DNA from: Eubacterium sp.
GTDB taxonomy: Bacteria; Bacillota; Clostridia; Lachnospirales; Lachnospiraceae
Length of the DNA: 34,620 nt
Reading direction: 5' to 3'
Assembly (NCBI GenBank): GCA_021769425.1
Contig: JAETSX010000053.1
Location: 1-34,620, forward strand
Shown here: positions 17,920-26,845 of the stretch, in pieces
Position numbering within the stretch: the first letter of the stretch is position 1
Layout: each line of letters begins with the position of its first letter
Made by a program: the position numbers and the translations under genes
The notes under the pieces: model-generated
The model's database searches: none
Told to the model about the DNA's origin: nothing
What the model saw: only the letters and a program-made list of their open reading frames with translations

Positions 17920-18843
17920 ATGGACAATAATTTTGACGCAATCTTAAATGTCTCAGCAGTGCCGCAGGATGACAGGGTGGCGGCGTTTATTGCAGAGAGC
18001 AGGAACAACCGCAGCCGCTGCTATGAACTGTCGGAACAGACGACCGCAGCCGTGGCGACGGATAGCGAGGCATTCCGGCAGTACCTGGACGTGCAGAGCC
18101 GCTTTGACCGTTATACAGCCAATAATGCCTTGCTGATTATGGCGCAGAACCCAGACGCGCAAAAACTGGGTGATTACGGGTACTGGAAAGACCAGGGGGC
18201 TTATGTGAAACGCACGGAAAGAAAAAATCCGGTGCTTATCCTGGAGCCAGGGAAGGAATATGAGCGGGAGGATGGCAGCATCGGCACCTATTACAATGCA
18301 AAAAAGTTGTATGACGTTTCCCAGACTACCATCAAGGATAAAACACAGCCGCAGGAGGCAGTGGAGGGGAAACAGCTAATCCGTGCGCTGGTCAGCAACC
18401 CGCCTGTGGATATTGTAGCTGCTGACCCTGACCAGATGCCGGAGGACAAGGGGGCAATCTTTGAGCCGGAGGACAATTGTATTTATGTGAGGAAGGGCAT
18501 GGATGCAGCCACCATCTTCCAGAGCCTGACGCCAGAACTTGCCCTTGCCGGATTTGCAAAAGGAGACAAAGACTATGACCGGAATGAAGATGCGTTCCAC
18601 GCTTACTGCGTTTCCTATATGCTCTGCAAAAAATATGGGATGGACACGCAGCAGTATGATTTCAGGCAAGCGCCAGAGTTTTTTGAGGGTATGGAGCTGC
18701 AAGAGGTACGGGGGGAACTTTCCAAAGCCCGTGACGCCGCAAACGCCATCCTGTCCCGCATGGCAAAAGTATTAGACCAAGGCAGGAACCAGAATAACCG
18801 CCAGCAGCAGACGGCGCAGCACAGCAGGGAGGAAGCAAGATGA
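17920..18843 (+). CDS. ArdC-like protein with a degenerate zincin-type domain
   Basis: The N-terminal domain (FDRYTANNALLIMAQNPDAQ, then GDYGYWKDQGAYVKRTERK) is like the ArdC ssDNA-binding domain. The C-terminal domain has the layout of the ArdC metallopeptidase (EDAFHAYCVSYMLCKKYGMDT). The HExxH zinc site, however, reads PELAL at residues 205-209, so both zinc-binding His are replaced while the Glu is kept. ArdC-type proteins protect incoming single-stranded plasmid DNA from restriction. Here I would expect DNA binding without protease activity. The gene starts 3 bases after pcfB (AAAGGAGATGAAAA then ATG), and its stop overlaps a possible 32-codon frame. Confidence 0.65.
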   Translation: MDNNFDAILNVSAVPQDDRVAAFIAESRNNRSRCYELSEQTTAAVATDSEAFRQYLDVQSRFDRYTANNALLIMAQNPDAQKLGDYGYWKDQGAYVKRTERKNPVLILEPGKEYEREDGSIGTYYNAKKLYDVSQTTIKDKTQPQEAVEGKQLIRALVSNPPVDIVAADPDQMPEDKGAIFEPEDNCIYVRKGMDAATIFQSLTPELALAGFAKGDKDYDRNEDAFHAYCVSYMLCKKYGMDTQQYDFRQAPEFFEGMELQEVRGELSKARDAANAILSRMAKVLDQGRNQNNRQQQTAQHSREEAR

Positions 18844-18938
18844 AGTTGGAAACGCTTCCTGTTTCCCAAGGGAAAATGGCAATGGAGGTGATGGGTATTG
18901 GGCAAAGACAAGAGAACCTTAGAGCTGGACAAATATGA
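18840..18938 (+). CDS. Possible 32-residue coupling peptide
   Basis: ATG 18840 overlaps the TGA of the preceding gene (ATGA), and the frame starts MKLETLPVSQGKMAMEVMG. It runs through the ribosome binding site of the next gene and stops at 18938. Such frames often serve only to carry ribosomes to the next start. There is no family match that I can name. Confidence 0.3.
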   Translation: MKLETLPVSQGKMAMEVMGIGQRQENLRAGQI

Positions 18939-19098
18939 AAGCGGTGTCATTTTCCAATCCTTAAATGACAAAAGAAACCAAATGATAAAAGAGGGCAGGG
19001 CGACGGACGCCGTGGATGACGTTTTATTGAAAGTGATCGGTTTAATGGAAACAACGGAAAAAGGGAAAAGGAGGCGGAACTGCCATGAAGAACGGTAA
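18898..19098 (+). CDS. Small charged protein before the coupling protein gene
   Basis: A 66-residue soluble protein (LELDKYESGVIFQSLNDKRN and so on) with TTG 18898 as start and a very good GGAGGTGA 6 bases upstream. A small gene at this position, just before virD4, is common in clostridial ICEs; I do not know its function. Its 3' end overlaps the VirD4 gene start by 14 bases, so coupled translation is likely. Confidence 0.65.
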   Translation: MGKDKRTLELDKYESGVIFQSLNDKRNQMIKEGRATDAVDDVLLKVIGLMETTEKGKRRRNCHEER

Positions 19099-20899
19099 TC
19101 ATCAGGCAGATTATGTGCTTGCAGCCTGCGGCATTGTCCCAGTCGTCTGGCTTGCGCTGTTAGCAGCCCCGGATTTATCGGGTGGGCTGTTTGCCGTGAT
19201 AGAGCGGTTTCCAAAGGCTGTGGAACATCCATTCCACATCACAGCCTGCACAGACAGCATAAAAGCCGTACTCATTTCCCTGCTTGCCTACGGTTTGGGG
19301 ATTGGGATTTACTGCTCCACGCGCAGGAATTACCGCAGGGGCGAGGAACATGGCTCAGCCGTTTGGGGAAACGCCAAGGCAGTCAATAAAAAATACAGTG
19401 AGCGGCAGTTTGGGGCAAATAAGTTGATGACACAAAATGTGCGTATCTGCTATGACAGCCGCAGGCATCGGAGGAACCTGCTTACGCTGGTTATTGGCGG
19501 CAGCGGTTCTGGTAAGACTCGCTTCTATGCCAAACCGAATCTTCTGCAGGCGAATACCTCTTTTGTGGTGCTTGACCCCAAAGGGGAAAACTTGCGTGAC
19601 ACCGGACATCTGCTGGAAGCAAAGGGCTATGAAGTTCGTGTGCTGGACTTAATCAACATGGAAAAAAGCCACTGCTATAACCCATTTGTTTATTTAAAAA
19701 ACGATAATGATGTGCAGCGGCTGGTGACGAATTTGTTTAAAGCGACAACGCCAAAAGGGAGCCAGAGTAATGACCCATTTTGGGACACCGCAGCATCCAT
19801 GCTTTTACTGGCGCTGATTTTTTACCTGAAATACGAAGCCCCAAAAGAAGAGCAGAATTTCCCAATGGTCATGGAGCTGCTGCGGGCAGGGGAGGTGCGG
19901 GAGGACAACGACGAATACCAGTCTCCTTTGGATGAGCTGTTTGAGCGTCTGGAAATGCGGGAGCCGGAGCATATTGCGGTGAAATATTATAAGGATTACC
20001 ATTCTGGAAGCGCAAAGACGTTGAAATCCATCCAGATTACCCTTGCGGCAAGGTTAGAGAAATTCAACCTGCAAAGCCTTGCCGCGCTGACAGCCACAGA
20101 TGATTTAGACCTGCCTGCCCTGGGGGAGAAGAAAGTGGCGCTGTTTGCGCTAATTCCAGATAATGACACCAGCTATAATTTCCTGGTATCCGTACTGTAT
20201 ACGCAGCTATTCCAGCAGTTATTTTACCTGGCTGACCATAAATATGGCGGCAGGCTCCCCGTCCATGTGCATTTTTTAATGGATGAATTTGCGAACGTCA
20301 GTTTGCCAGACGATTTTGACAAGATACTTTCCGTCATGCGTTCCAGGGAAGTGAGCGTGTCCATCATCCTGCAAAATCTGGCGCAGCTAAAAGCATTGTT
20401 TGAGAAACAGTGGGAAAGCATCTGCGGGAACTGCGATGAATTCCTCTATCTTGGCGGCAACGAGCAGGGGACACATAAATATGTCAGCGAGCTGCTTGGA
20501 AAATCCACGATAGACACCAACACTTATGGGAAGTCCACCGGGCATTCCGGCAACTATTCCACCAATTACCAGAATACAGGGCGGGAGCTGTTGACGCCGG
20601 ACGAGGTGCGTATGCTGGACAACCGCTATGCCATCCTGTTTATCCGTGGGGAACGTCCGGTGCTGGATGAGAAATTTGACATCCTGAAACACCCAAATGT
20701 GGCATTGTCCACAGATGGAAAAGGCAAGCCATACCGCCACGGGGAAGTGACCCAGGCAGTGGCGGGCATCATGCTTGGAGACAGCCTGGCAGATGAAATC
20801 ATGACAAATGAGCCAGATACCGAGGGCTATGAGTTATTGTCCGAAGAGGATTTAGAAACCATGTATAACCAAAAGGAGGAGGAAAAAGACAATGATTAG
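19085..20899 (+). CDS. virD4: VirD4/TraG-type conjugative coupling ATPase
   Basis: A 604-residue type IV secretion coupling protein. Two N-terminal membrane segments (about residues 9-30 and 57-78) are followed by the ATPase: Walker A GGSGSGKT at residues 138-145, VVLDPKGE, and Walker B HFLMDEFAN with D400-E401. Later conserved blocks are SIILQNLAQLK and GGNEQGTHKYVSELLGKST. It should sit as a hexamer at the membrane and drive the relaxase-DNA complex into the channel. ATG 19085 has GGAGG about 10 bases upstream. The end overlaps the Maff2 gene by 8 bases. Confidence 0.95.
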   Translation: MKNGNHQADYVLAACGIVPVVWLALLAAPDLSGGLFAVIERFPKAVEHPFHITACTDSIKAVLISLLAYGLGIGIYCSTRRNYRRGEEHGSAVWGNAKAVNKKYSERQFGANKLMTQNVRICYDSRRHRRNLLTLVIGGSGSGKTRFYAKPNLLQANTSFVVLDPKGENLRDTGHLLEAKGYEVRVLDLINMEKSHCYNPFVYLKNDNDVQRLVTNLFKATTPKGSQSNDPFWDTAASMLLLALIFYLKYEAPKEEQNFPMVMELLRAGEVREDNDEYQSPLDELFERLEMREPEHIAVKYYKDYHSGSAKTLKSIQITLAARLEKFNLQSLAALTATDDLDLPALGEKKVALFALIPDNDTSYNFLVSVLYTQLFQQLFYLADHKYGGRLPVHVHFLMDEFANVSLPDDFDKILSVMRSREVSVSIILQNLAQLKALFEKQWESICGNCDEFLYLGGNEQGTHKYVSELLGKSTIDTNTYGKSTGHSGNYSTNYQNTGRELLTPDEVRMLDNRYAILFIRGERPVLDEKFDILKHPNVALSTDGKGKPYRHGEVTQAVAGIMLGDSLADEIMTNEPDTEGYELLSEEDLETMYNQKEEEKDND

Positions 20900-21224
20900 A
20901 AAGAGCAGAAACGGCAGGAAGCCAATGAGAAAAAACGCAAAAAGGGCAGTGGCGGTGTATCTGGCATTGCTTATTTTGCTGGCGTTTGGGTCAGACACGG
21001 TATATGCTGCAAACGACCCCTTGAAAGTGGTGAATAACCTGTCTAATTTTATTTTCAGCTTAATCCGTGCCATCGGCATGATTTTACTGGGGTTTGGCAT
21101 TGTGCAGGTGGGCTTGTCCTTAAAGTCCCACGACCCCAGCCAGAGGGCAAACGGGTTTTTGACACTTGCAGGCGGTATTATCATCACTTTTGCCAAAGAA
21201 ATCCTTACCCTTATCACAGGATGA
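20892..21224 (+). CDS. Maff2 family small membrane protein (VirB2-like position)
   Basis: A 110-residue protein with a basic N-terminus, a signal-like hydrophobic stretch (VYLALLILLAFGSDTVYA) and two more hydrophobic segments (LIRAIGMILLGFGIVQVG and FLTLAGGIIITFAKEI). This is the Maff2 pattern, found between VirD4 and the VirB6-like gene in these ICEs. It is thought to be a small membrane or pilin-like subunit of the channel. ATG 20892 overlaps the virD4 end, after AAAAGGAGGAGGAAAAAGACA. Confidence 0.85.
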   Translation: MIRKSRNGRKPMRKNAKRAVAVYLALLILLAFGSDTVYAANDPLKVVNNLSNFIFSLIRAIGMILLGFGIVQVGLSLKSHDPSQRANGFLTLAGGIIITFAKEILTLITG

Positions 21225-21250
21225 AGGCAGGAAGCGGGAAAGAAGAAATA

Positions 21251-21271
21251 GGGGCGGGTATTGCCTGCCCC
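21251..21271 (+). other. GC-rich stem-loop ahead of the VirB6-like gene
   Basis: GGGGC (21251-21255) pairs with GCCCC (21267-21271), with further G/C pairing inside. It ends 7 bases before the AAGGAGG ribosome site of the next gene and could tune translation or mRNA stability. There is no T tract, so it is unlikely to be a terminator. Confidence 0.35.
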
Positions 21272-21293
21272 CAGATAAGGAGGTGCAAAAAAC

Positions 21294-22130
21294 GTGTCAG
21301 ACAACTGGGTGGTGCAGAATTTACAAAATGCCCTGGACACATGGAACCATAAGCTGACGGAACTGTGGCAGATACTCACGCAGTCGCCGGAAACCTTTAA
21401 AGGAGGAAGCATTTGGAAGGCAATCGTAAACATTAATGGGGCATTGCAGGCCATTGGCTATGCCCTTTTGGTATTGTTCTTTGTTGTCGGCGTGGTTAAG
21501 ACGTGTGCAAGCTTTACAGAAATCAAAAAACCAGAACATGCCTTAAAACTGTTTGTACGGTTTGCCTTGGCGAAAGGAATTATCACACATGGGCTGGAAC
21601 TGATGATGGCATTGTTCCATATCGTGCAGGGAATCATCAGCAATATCATGGAAACAGCAGGAATTGGGGCGGCACAGGCCACAGCGCTGCCAGATGAGAT
21701 TGTAAAGGCAGTGGAAAGCTGCGGCTTTTTTGAGAGCATCCCATTGTGGGCGGTGACGCTGATAGGCGGCCTGTTCATTACGGTATTGAGCTTTATCATG
21801 ATTATGAGCGTATACGGGCGGTTTTTCCGCCTATACCTATATACCGCCATTGCCCCAATCCCATTATCCACGTTCGCAGGCGAGCCAGTGCAGAACGTGG
21901 GAAAGAGTTTTCTAAAATCTTATGCGGCAGTGTGCCTGGAGGGGGCGGTTATCGTGCTGGCGTGTATTATTTTTTCCCTTTTCGCATCTTCCCCGCCTGT
22001 GGTGAACCCAGACGCCGCGGCAGTCACTATGGTATGGGGCTATATTGGGGAGTTGGTGTTCAACATGCTCATCCTTGTTGGGGCTGTGAAGATGGCAGAC
22101 AGAGTAGTGAGGGAGATGATGGGCTTATAA
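21294..22130 (+). CDS. VirB6/TrbL-like conjugal transfer membrane protein
   Basis: This 278-residue polytopic protein has about five or six hydrophobic segments, among them GYALLVLFFVVGVVKTCA, LIGGLFITVLSFIMIMSVYG, AVCLEGAVIVLACIIFSLFA and a C-terminal FNMLILVGAVK. The RFFRLYLYTAIAPIPLSTFA block is typical of the VirB6-like channel component of Firmicutes ICEs. The start is GTG 21294, with AAGGAGG ending 9 bases upstream; no ATG is nearby. It lies between Maff2 and PrgI, the usual order. Confidence 0.88.
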   Translation: MSDNWVVQNLQNALDTWNHKLTELWQILTQSPETFKGGSIWKAIVNINGALQAIGYALLVLFFVVGVVKTCASFTEIKKPEHALKLFVRFALAKGIITHGLELMMALFHIVQGIISNIMETAGIGAAQATALPDEIVKAVESCGFFESIPLWAVTLIGGLFITVLSFIMIMSVYGRFFRLYLYTAIAPIPLSTFAGEPVQNVGKSFLKSYAAVCLEGAVIVLACIIFSLFASSPPVVNPDAAAVTMVWGYIGELVFNMLILVGAVKMADRVVREMMGL

Positions 22131-22163
22131 CAGGATATAAATATCAGAACAGGAGGTAGCATT

Positions 22164-22676
22164 TTGGAGGTAAAAATCAACCGGGAAATCCGTAACTATA
22201 CGGAATCCATGTTTTTTGGACTGTCCCTGCGGCAGTTCATTTTTTCTGTCTTAGCCTGCGGCGCGGCAGTGGGGCTTTATTTCCTGCTCCGCCCCGTTTT
22301 AGGGACAGAGGCTGTAAGCTGGGTATGCATACTGGGAGCCGCGCCGTTTGCGGCGTTGGGATTTGTGCGTTACCACGGCATGAATGCGGAGCAGTTTCTC
22401 TGGGCGTGGATAAAATCACAGATCCTTATTCCAAAGCGTCTGGTTTTCCAGTCAGAGAACTTCTATTATAAGGCATTGAAGCCCAGCCTGGAAAGCCACA
22501 AAAAAGAGGCGTTAAAAGCTGGCATAGAAAGCCAAAGAAAAGAAGAAATAAAACTAGGCGTTGAGAACTGTAAAAAAGAAGCGGCAAAACCAGACATGGA
22601 GGGCTGCAAGAAAGAGCGTTGGGAATCATGTGCTGGAAACCATAGGAAGAAGGAGGCAGGGAAACAGGATGATTAA
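22164..22676 (+). CDS. prgI: PrgI family protein (VirB3-like) with repeat-bearing C-terminus
   Basis: The N-terminal 100 residues are PrgI: VKINREIRNYTESMFFGLSL, two membrane segments (about 24-45 and 48-68), then QFLWAWIKSQ and a YYKAL block. TTG 22164 is the start, preceded by AGGAGGTAGCATT. PrgI is the VirB3 counterpart that partners VirB4 in the channel. From about residue 109 the tail is made of degenerate 12-residue repeats, longer than a plain PrgI tail. Its stop lies just inside the VirB4 gene (ATG 22669). Confidence 0.88.
   Translation: MEVKINREIRNYTESMFFGLSLRQFIFSVLACGAAVGLYFLLRPVLGTEAVSWVCILGAAPFAALGFVRYHGMNAEQFLWAWIKSQILIPKRLVFQSENFYYKALKPSLESHKKEALKAGIESQRKEEIKLGVENCKKEAAKPDMEGCKKERWESCAGNHRKKEAGKQDD
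22488..22667 (+). repeat. 12-residue (36-bp) degenerate tandem repeats in PrgI C-terminus
   Basis: Five consecutive 12-codon units can be laid out from residue 109: LESHKKEALKAG, IESQRKEEIKLG, VENCKKEAAKPD, MEGCKKERWESC and a degenerate AGNHRKKEAGKQ. The first four share a hydrophobic residue, Glu, two variable residues and then K/R-K-E. The DNA copies have diverged, so this is an old expansion or one selected at protein level. Confidence 0.7.
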
Positions 22677-25005
22677 GACACTGAGCAACATCTTCAAGCA
22701 GGACAAAGAACGGTTTGCCATTCCAAGGAGCGTCCAGCAGGCAATCCCCATCCAGGCAGTCTGGGCGGACGGAATTTTTAAGATTGGGCGAAACAAATTT
22801 TCCAGGACATACAAGTTTTTAGACATCAACTATGCTGTAGCCAGCAGGGAGGACAAGGAATCCATGTTTTTGGGGTACAGCGAGCTGCTCAATTCCTTTG
22901 ACAGCGGAGCGACTACGAAAATCACCATCAACAACCGCCGCCTGAACAGGGAGGACTTTGAGAAGTCTATCTTAATTCCCATGCAGGAAGATGGGCTGGA
23001 TTTATACCGCAAAGAATACAACGCCATGCTTTTGGAGAAAGCAACTGGAGCGGAGCGTGTGGTGCAGGAAAAATATGTGACGGTATCTGCCTATAAGAAA
23101 ACCATTGAGGAAGCCAGGACGTATTTTGCCCGTGTGGGGCCAGAGCTTGCAAGCCACTTCGCACGTTTAGGTTCCAAATGTGTGGAGCTGGATTTGACGG
23201 ATAAGCTGCGGGCGCTGCATGATTTCTACCGTGCTGGAGAGGAAACAAACTTCCATTTTGATTTGTCAGAAACCATGAAAAAAGGGCATAGCTTCAAGGA
23301 CTTTATCTGCCCAGACAGCTTTGAGTTTGAGAAAGACTGTTTCCGTATGGGCGACCGCTACGGGCGGGTGTTGTTCTTAAGGGAATATGCGTCTTATATC
23401 AAGGACATCATGATTTCGGAATTAACGGACTTGAACCGGAACCTGATGCTGAGCATTGACGTGATACCTGTGCCAACGGATGAGGCGGTGCGTGAGGTGG
23501 AAAACCGTCTGTTAGGGGTGGAAACCAACATCACGAACTGGCAGCGGCGGCAAAACGCCAACAACAATTTTTCCGCTGTCGTCCCTTACGACATGGAGCA
23601 GCAGCGTAAAGAGAGTAAGGAATTTTTGGACGATTTGACTACCCGTGACCAAAGGATGCTGTTTGCCGTGCTGACACTGGTGCATACCGCAGACACAAAG
23701 GCACAGCTTGACGCAGATACAGAAGCTTTGCTTACTGTGTCCAGAAAACATCTATGCCAGTGTTCAACGCTCAAATACCAGCAAATGGACGGATTGAATA
23801 CCGCCCTGCCAATCGGACACCGGAAAATCAACGCTATGCGCACCCTTACCACAGAAAGTCTTTCCGTGCTGATGCCTTTCCGTGTGCAGCAAATCATGGA
23901 CGAGGACGGCATTTACTGTGGGGAGAACGCCATTTCCCATAACCTTATTATGTGTAACAAAGCAAAGCTGCTCAATCCCAATTCCTTCTTTCTAGGGGTG
24001 CCAGGCAGCGGCAAAAGTTTCAGCGCAAAGATGCTGGTGGTATTCCTTGCCCTTGCCACAGGGGACGACATACTGGTCTGCGATCCCGAACGAGAGTACG
24101 CCTCTTTGATAGAGGCGATGGGCGGCGAAGTGATACGGATTGCAGCGGGGAGCCGTGACCGCATCAATGCAATGGACATGGTGGAAGGGTATGGCGATGG
24201 CGGGAATCCGGTCATTGACAAGTCTGAGTTTGTATTATCCCTCTTTGAGCAGCTTGACGCCAAAGGAGTGAGCGCAAAGGAAAAATCCATCATAGACCGC
24301 TGTACTGCCGCAGTTTATGAAGATTACCAGAACGGAGGGGCAGTGCCGACGTTATGCATCCTGCGCGAAAAAATGCTGGAACAGCCAGAAAAGGAGGCAA
24401 AAGACCTTGCCCTTGCGCTGGAGCTTTTTACAAGTGGAAGCCTTGATGCATTCGCCCATGAGAGCAACGTGGACGTAAACAGCCGCATGGTGGTTTATGA
24501 CATCATGGATTTGGGCAAGCAGTTGAAAACAATGGGCTTGCTGGTTATTACAGACGCCATGTTAAACCGTGTGACAGAGAACTGGAAGAAAGGGAAGCGC
24601 ACCCATATTTTCTTGGACGAGTTTCATGTGGTATTTGAAAATGAGTATTCTGGCGCATTCTTCAATTCTGCATGGAGACGGTTTCGGAAACGGAATGCGT
24701 TCCCTAACGCCATCACGCAGAATGTGGAATACTTGCTGGACTCCGTGCTTGCCAGCACCATGCTGTCAAACAGTGAGTATATCGTGATGCTCAACCAGGC
24801 GCCTTCTGACCGCCAGCAGCTTGCCGATTTGTTAAATATCTCAAATGAGCAGATGGGCTATATCACCAATGCGGATGCAGGGTGCGGCTTAATCAAATAC
24901 GGCAGTTCCCTGGTGCCGTTTATCAATAAATTCCCTAGCAACACACGGTTATATAAATTGATGACAACGAAACCAGGGGAGGATGGGGCAAATAGAAAGA
25001 GATAA
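22669..25005 (+). CDS. virB4: VirB4/TraE-type conjugation ATPase
   Basis: A 778-residue type IV secretion ATPase. The N-terminal half is the VirB4 domain (RSVQQAIPIQAVWADGIFKI and so on). The C-terminal ATPase has Walker A GVPGSGKS at residues 443-450, VCDPEREY, and Walker B IFLDEFH with D650-E651, then AITQNVEYLL. It powers assembly of, and transport through, the conjugation channel. I chose ATG 22669 (MIKTLSNIFKQDKERF), which overlaps the PrgI stop; the frame is open back to 22561 but that part is only the PrgI tail read in another phase. A hairpin without a T tract follows. Confidence 0.95.
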   Translation: MIKTLSNIFKQDKERFAIPRSVQQAIPIQAVWADGIFKIGRNKFSRTYKFLDINYAVASREDKESMFLGYSELLNSFDSGATTKITINNRRLNREDFEKSILIPMQEDGLDLYRKEYNAMLLEKATGAERVVQEKYVTVSAYKKTIEEARTYFARVGPELASHFARLGSKCVELDLTDKLRALHDFYRAGEETNFHFDLSETMKKGHSFKDFICPDSFEFEKDCFRMGDRYGRVLFLREYASYIKDIMISELTDLNRNLMLSIDVIPVPTDEAVREVENRLLGVETNITNWQRRQNANNNFSAVVPYDMEQQRKESKEFLDDLTTRDQRMLFAVLTLVHTADTKAQLDADTEALLTVSRKHLCQCSTLKYQQMDGLNTALPIGHRKINAMRTLTTESLSVLMPFRVQQIMDEDGIYCGENAISHNLIMCNKAKLLNPNSFFLGVPGSGKSFSAKMLVVFLALATGDDILVCDPEREYASLIEAMGGEVIRIAAGSRDRINAMDMVEGYGDGGNPVIDKSEFVLSLFEQLDAKGVSAKEKSIIDRCTAAVYEDYQNGGAVPTLCILREKMLEQPEKEAKDLALALELFTSGSLDAFAHESNVDVNSRMVVYDIMDLGKQLKTMGLLVITDAMLNRVTENWKKGKRTHIFLDEFHVVFENEYSGAFFNSAWRRFRKRNAFPNAITQNVEYLLDSVLASTMLSNSEYIVMLNQAPSDRQQLADLLNISNEQMGYITNADAGCGLIKYGSSLVPFINKFPSNTRLYKLMTTKPGEDGANRKR

Positions 25006-25028
25006 AAAATAAAGCATTCCTATACTGT

Positions 25029-25061
25029 GGCGGAAAGGGAAAAATATTACTGCTTTCCGCC
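25029..25061 (+). other. Perfect 9-bp hairpin between virB4 and DUF6674 gene
   Basis: GGCGGAAAG (25029-25037) pairs with CTTTCCGCC (25053-25061). No T run follows, so it is more likely an mRNA processing or stability element than a terminator. It lies in the 144-base gap, the largest gap in the channel gene cluster up to this point. Confidence 0.4.
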
Positions 25062-25149
25062 GCAGGTGGGAAATTAGAACCGTGGAGGTATCGACGGCAG
25101 AAATGCAATTCTTATAAAAAGAGTTTCAACAGTAAGGAGGGAACACATC

Positions 25150-25923
25150 ATGGGAGAAGAATTTCAGAGCCATTTAAAGGAACAGCCGGAAATCGCCGGA
25201 TTGTTTCAGGTATTGGAGGATAGTGGACTTACAAAAGAATTTCAAGAAGTGGAATCTTTGGTAAATTACCTTGAGGGGATGGAAAAACAGTTTCATAAGG
25301 TGTTGGGGGAACTAAAAGAAGTCCGTGGGCAGTTGGAACAAATACAGGATAAGGGCATCAAAGCAGCCGCAGCACGGATTGTGGGGAAGGCAGAGGAAAA
25401 GGTGCAGGAAATCGGTGGAAAACTCACGCTTGTAAAGGAGAATTTCATCCGTTCTGCGAGACATGCAGTGGGAATTTTTCATGAAAAAGGGGTGGATGCA
25501 TTGCGAAAGGCAGTGTCCGCCATGAAAATCCCCTCTGCCCTGTCTTTGCTGAAGGATGCGCTGCATAGCGGAGTGGAGAGCATGGATAAACATGCGGCAA
25601 AGATAGCGGCTGTCAGCGGCGAGCTGCACAAGGCAGTAGAACAAACAAAAAATGTGGGCAGGGCATTGTTTGGCAGGCGGATAAAAGAACCAGGGGAACG
25701 CAGCAAAGACAAAGGAATCCTTGCAAAAACGCAGATGGCATTATTATCCTGCGGAAGTTTGTTTTCTGGTATGGAGCAGGCGACAGAGAAAGCTATGAAC
25801 CGGATGGGGCAGTTTGCAAGTTTGGAAAAGAAATCTTCGGTTAGGGCAGAGTTAAAGCGGATGAAAGGCAAAAAAACCATAGAGCCATGTCTGAGAAATC
25901 CAGTCCAGGAAAAGGCAAGATAA
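25150..25923 (+). CDS. DUF6674 family protein
   Basis: This 257-residue soluble protein is largely helical, with a coiled-coil-like middle (KVLGELKEVRGQLEQIQDKG) and a basic C-terminus. It resembles DUF6674 proteins, which occur between virB4 and the sortase or hydrolase genes in clostridial ICEs. The function is unknown; a structural or accessory role in transfer is only inferred from context. ATG 25150 follows AAGGAGGGAACACATC. The family assignment is from overall pattern and position rather than a catalytic motif. Confidence 0.65.
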   Translation: MGEEFQSHLKEQPEIAGLFQVLEDSGLTKEFQEVESLVNYLEGMEKQFHKVLGELKEVRGQLEQIQDKGIKAAAARIVGKAEEKVQEIGGKLTLVKENFIRSARHAVGIFHEKGVDALRKAVSAMKIPSALSLLKDALHSGVESMDKHAAKIAAVSGELHKAVEQTKNVGRALFGRRIKEPGERSKDKGILAKTQMALLSCGSLFSGMEQATEKAMNRMGQFASLEKKSSVRAELKRMKGKKTIEPCLRNPVQEKAR

Positions 25924-25952
25924 GCGACAAAAGTTTAGGGAGGTTAGTTAGC

Positions 25953-26723
25953 ATGAAGAAAAGAATATATCTGACAGGATTTATGCTTTGTGCGGCATTG
26001 TTTGTTGTTTCACTATACCAGGTCATTCATGACACTGTCAGCGCCAGGAATGCAGAAGAAGCATTTGCGCATCTGGCAGAAGTGGTGGAATTGGCAGGGG
26101 AACCAGGGGGAAAAACGCCAAAAAGAGAGAATCCACAGAGAGGGAACCAGTCCCCATTGGAGCAATACCAGAAACTTTTCCAGCAGAACAATGAATTGGC
26201 AGGATGGGTGTCCATTGAGGGAACCAATATCAACTATCCGGTCATGTATACGCCAGAGAAGCCAGACTTCTATCTCAAACACAACTTTGAGAAAGCATAC
26301 AGCGCTTATGGCGTGCCTTATATTGCGGAACATTGCAGCCCATTTGAGCCAAGCGACAACATTCTTATCTATGGGCATCACATGAAAAATGGAACAATGT
26401 TTTCGGGGCTGTTAGAGTATGAGGATAAGTCGTTCTATGAAAAACACAAAACCGTCCGCTTTGATACGCTGGCAGAACAGGCAGACTATGAGGTCATTGC
26501 AGCATTCAAGACCACGGTGTATGACGGGGCAGGGTTTCCATTTTATCTGTTTGCAAATGCAGAGACAGAAGAGGCATTTCAGGATTATGTGGACAAGTGT
26601 AAATCACTTTCACTATATGATACAGCAGCGACAGCCCAATGTGGGGATAAACTGGTCACATTGTCTACCTGTGAGTATTCCAGGAAGAATGGGCGTTTTG
26701 TGGTAGTGGCAAAAAAGAAGTAG
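25953..26723 (+). CDS. srtB: Class B sortase
   Basis: A 256-residue membrane-anchored transpeptidase: an N-terminal signal anchor (RIYLTGFMLCAALFVVSLYQ), a linker, then the SrtB fold. The catalytic residues are His142 in YGHHM, Cys240 in LSTCEYS and Arg248 in NGRFVV. Class B sortases join surface proteins to peptidoglycan; ICE-borne copies probably anchor mating-related surface proteins, though no substrate with a sorting signal is seen in this window. ATG 25953 has GGGAGG 9 bases upstream. The frame extends back to 25887 over the end of the previous gene, but that start would put charged residues before the anchor. Confidence 0.92.
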   Translation: MKKRIYLTGFMLCAALFVVSLYQVIHDTVSARNAEEAFAHLAEVVELAGEPGGKTPKRENPQRGNQSPLEQYQKLFQQNNELAGWVSIEGTNINYPVMYTPEKPDFYLKHNFEKAYSAYGVPYIAEHCSPFEPSDNILIYGHHMKNGTMFSGLLEYEDKSFYEKHKTVRFDTLAEQADYEVIAAFKTTVYDGAGFPFYLFANAETEEAFQDYVDKCKSLSLYDTAATAQCGDKLVTLSTCEYSRKNGRFVVVAKKK

Positions 26724-26845
26724 GCGTAAAAGAAATTTTCCATACGCCAAAGATGGCAGGGGCATATCATCCACTCGTTTGCAGAACTAAGAGAACGCAG
26801 GGCAAATGTCAATGCCATGTTAAAAATTAGGAAAGGAGCCAGGAG

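Noticed and set aside
17247-18008. Long minus-strand open frame (253 codons) opposite pcfB
   Set aside because: It mirrors the low-complexity pcfB tail, has Ser/Cys/Phe-rich composition typical of antisense reading, and no ribosome site or family match.
26724-26845. Small frames and a GGCGTA/TACGCC inverted repeat between sortase and hydrolase genes
   Set aside because: The short frames lack ribosome sites and the 6-bp repeat has a 14-base loop and no T tract.
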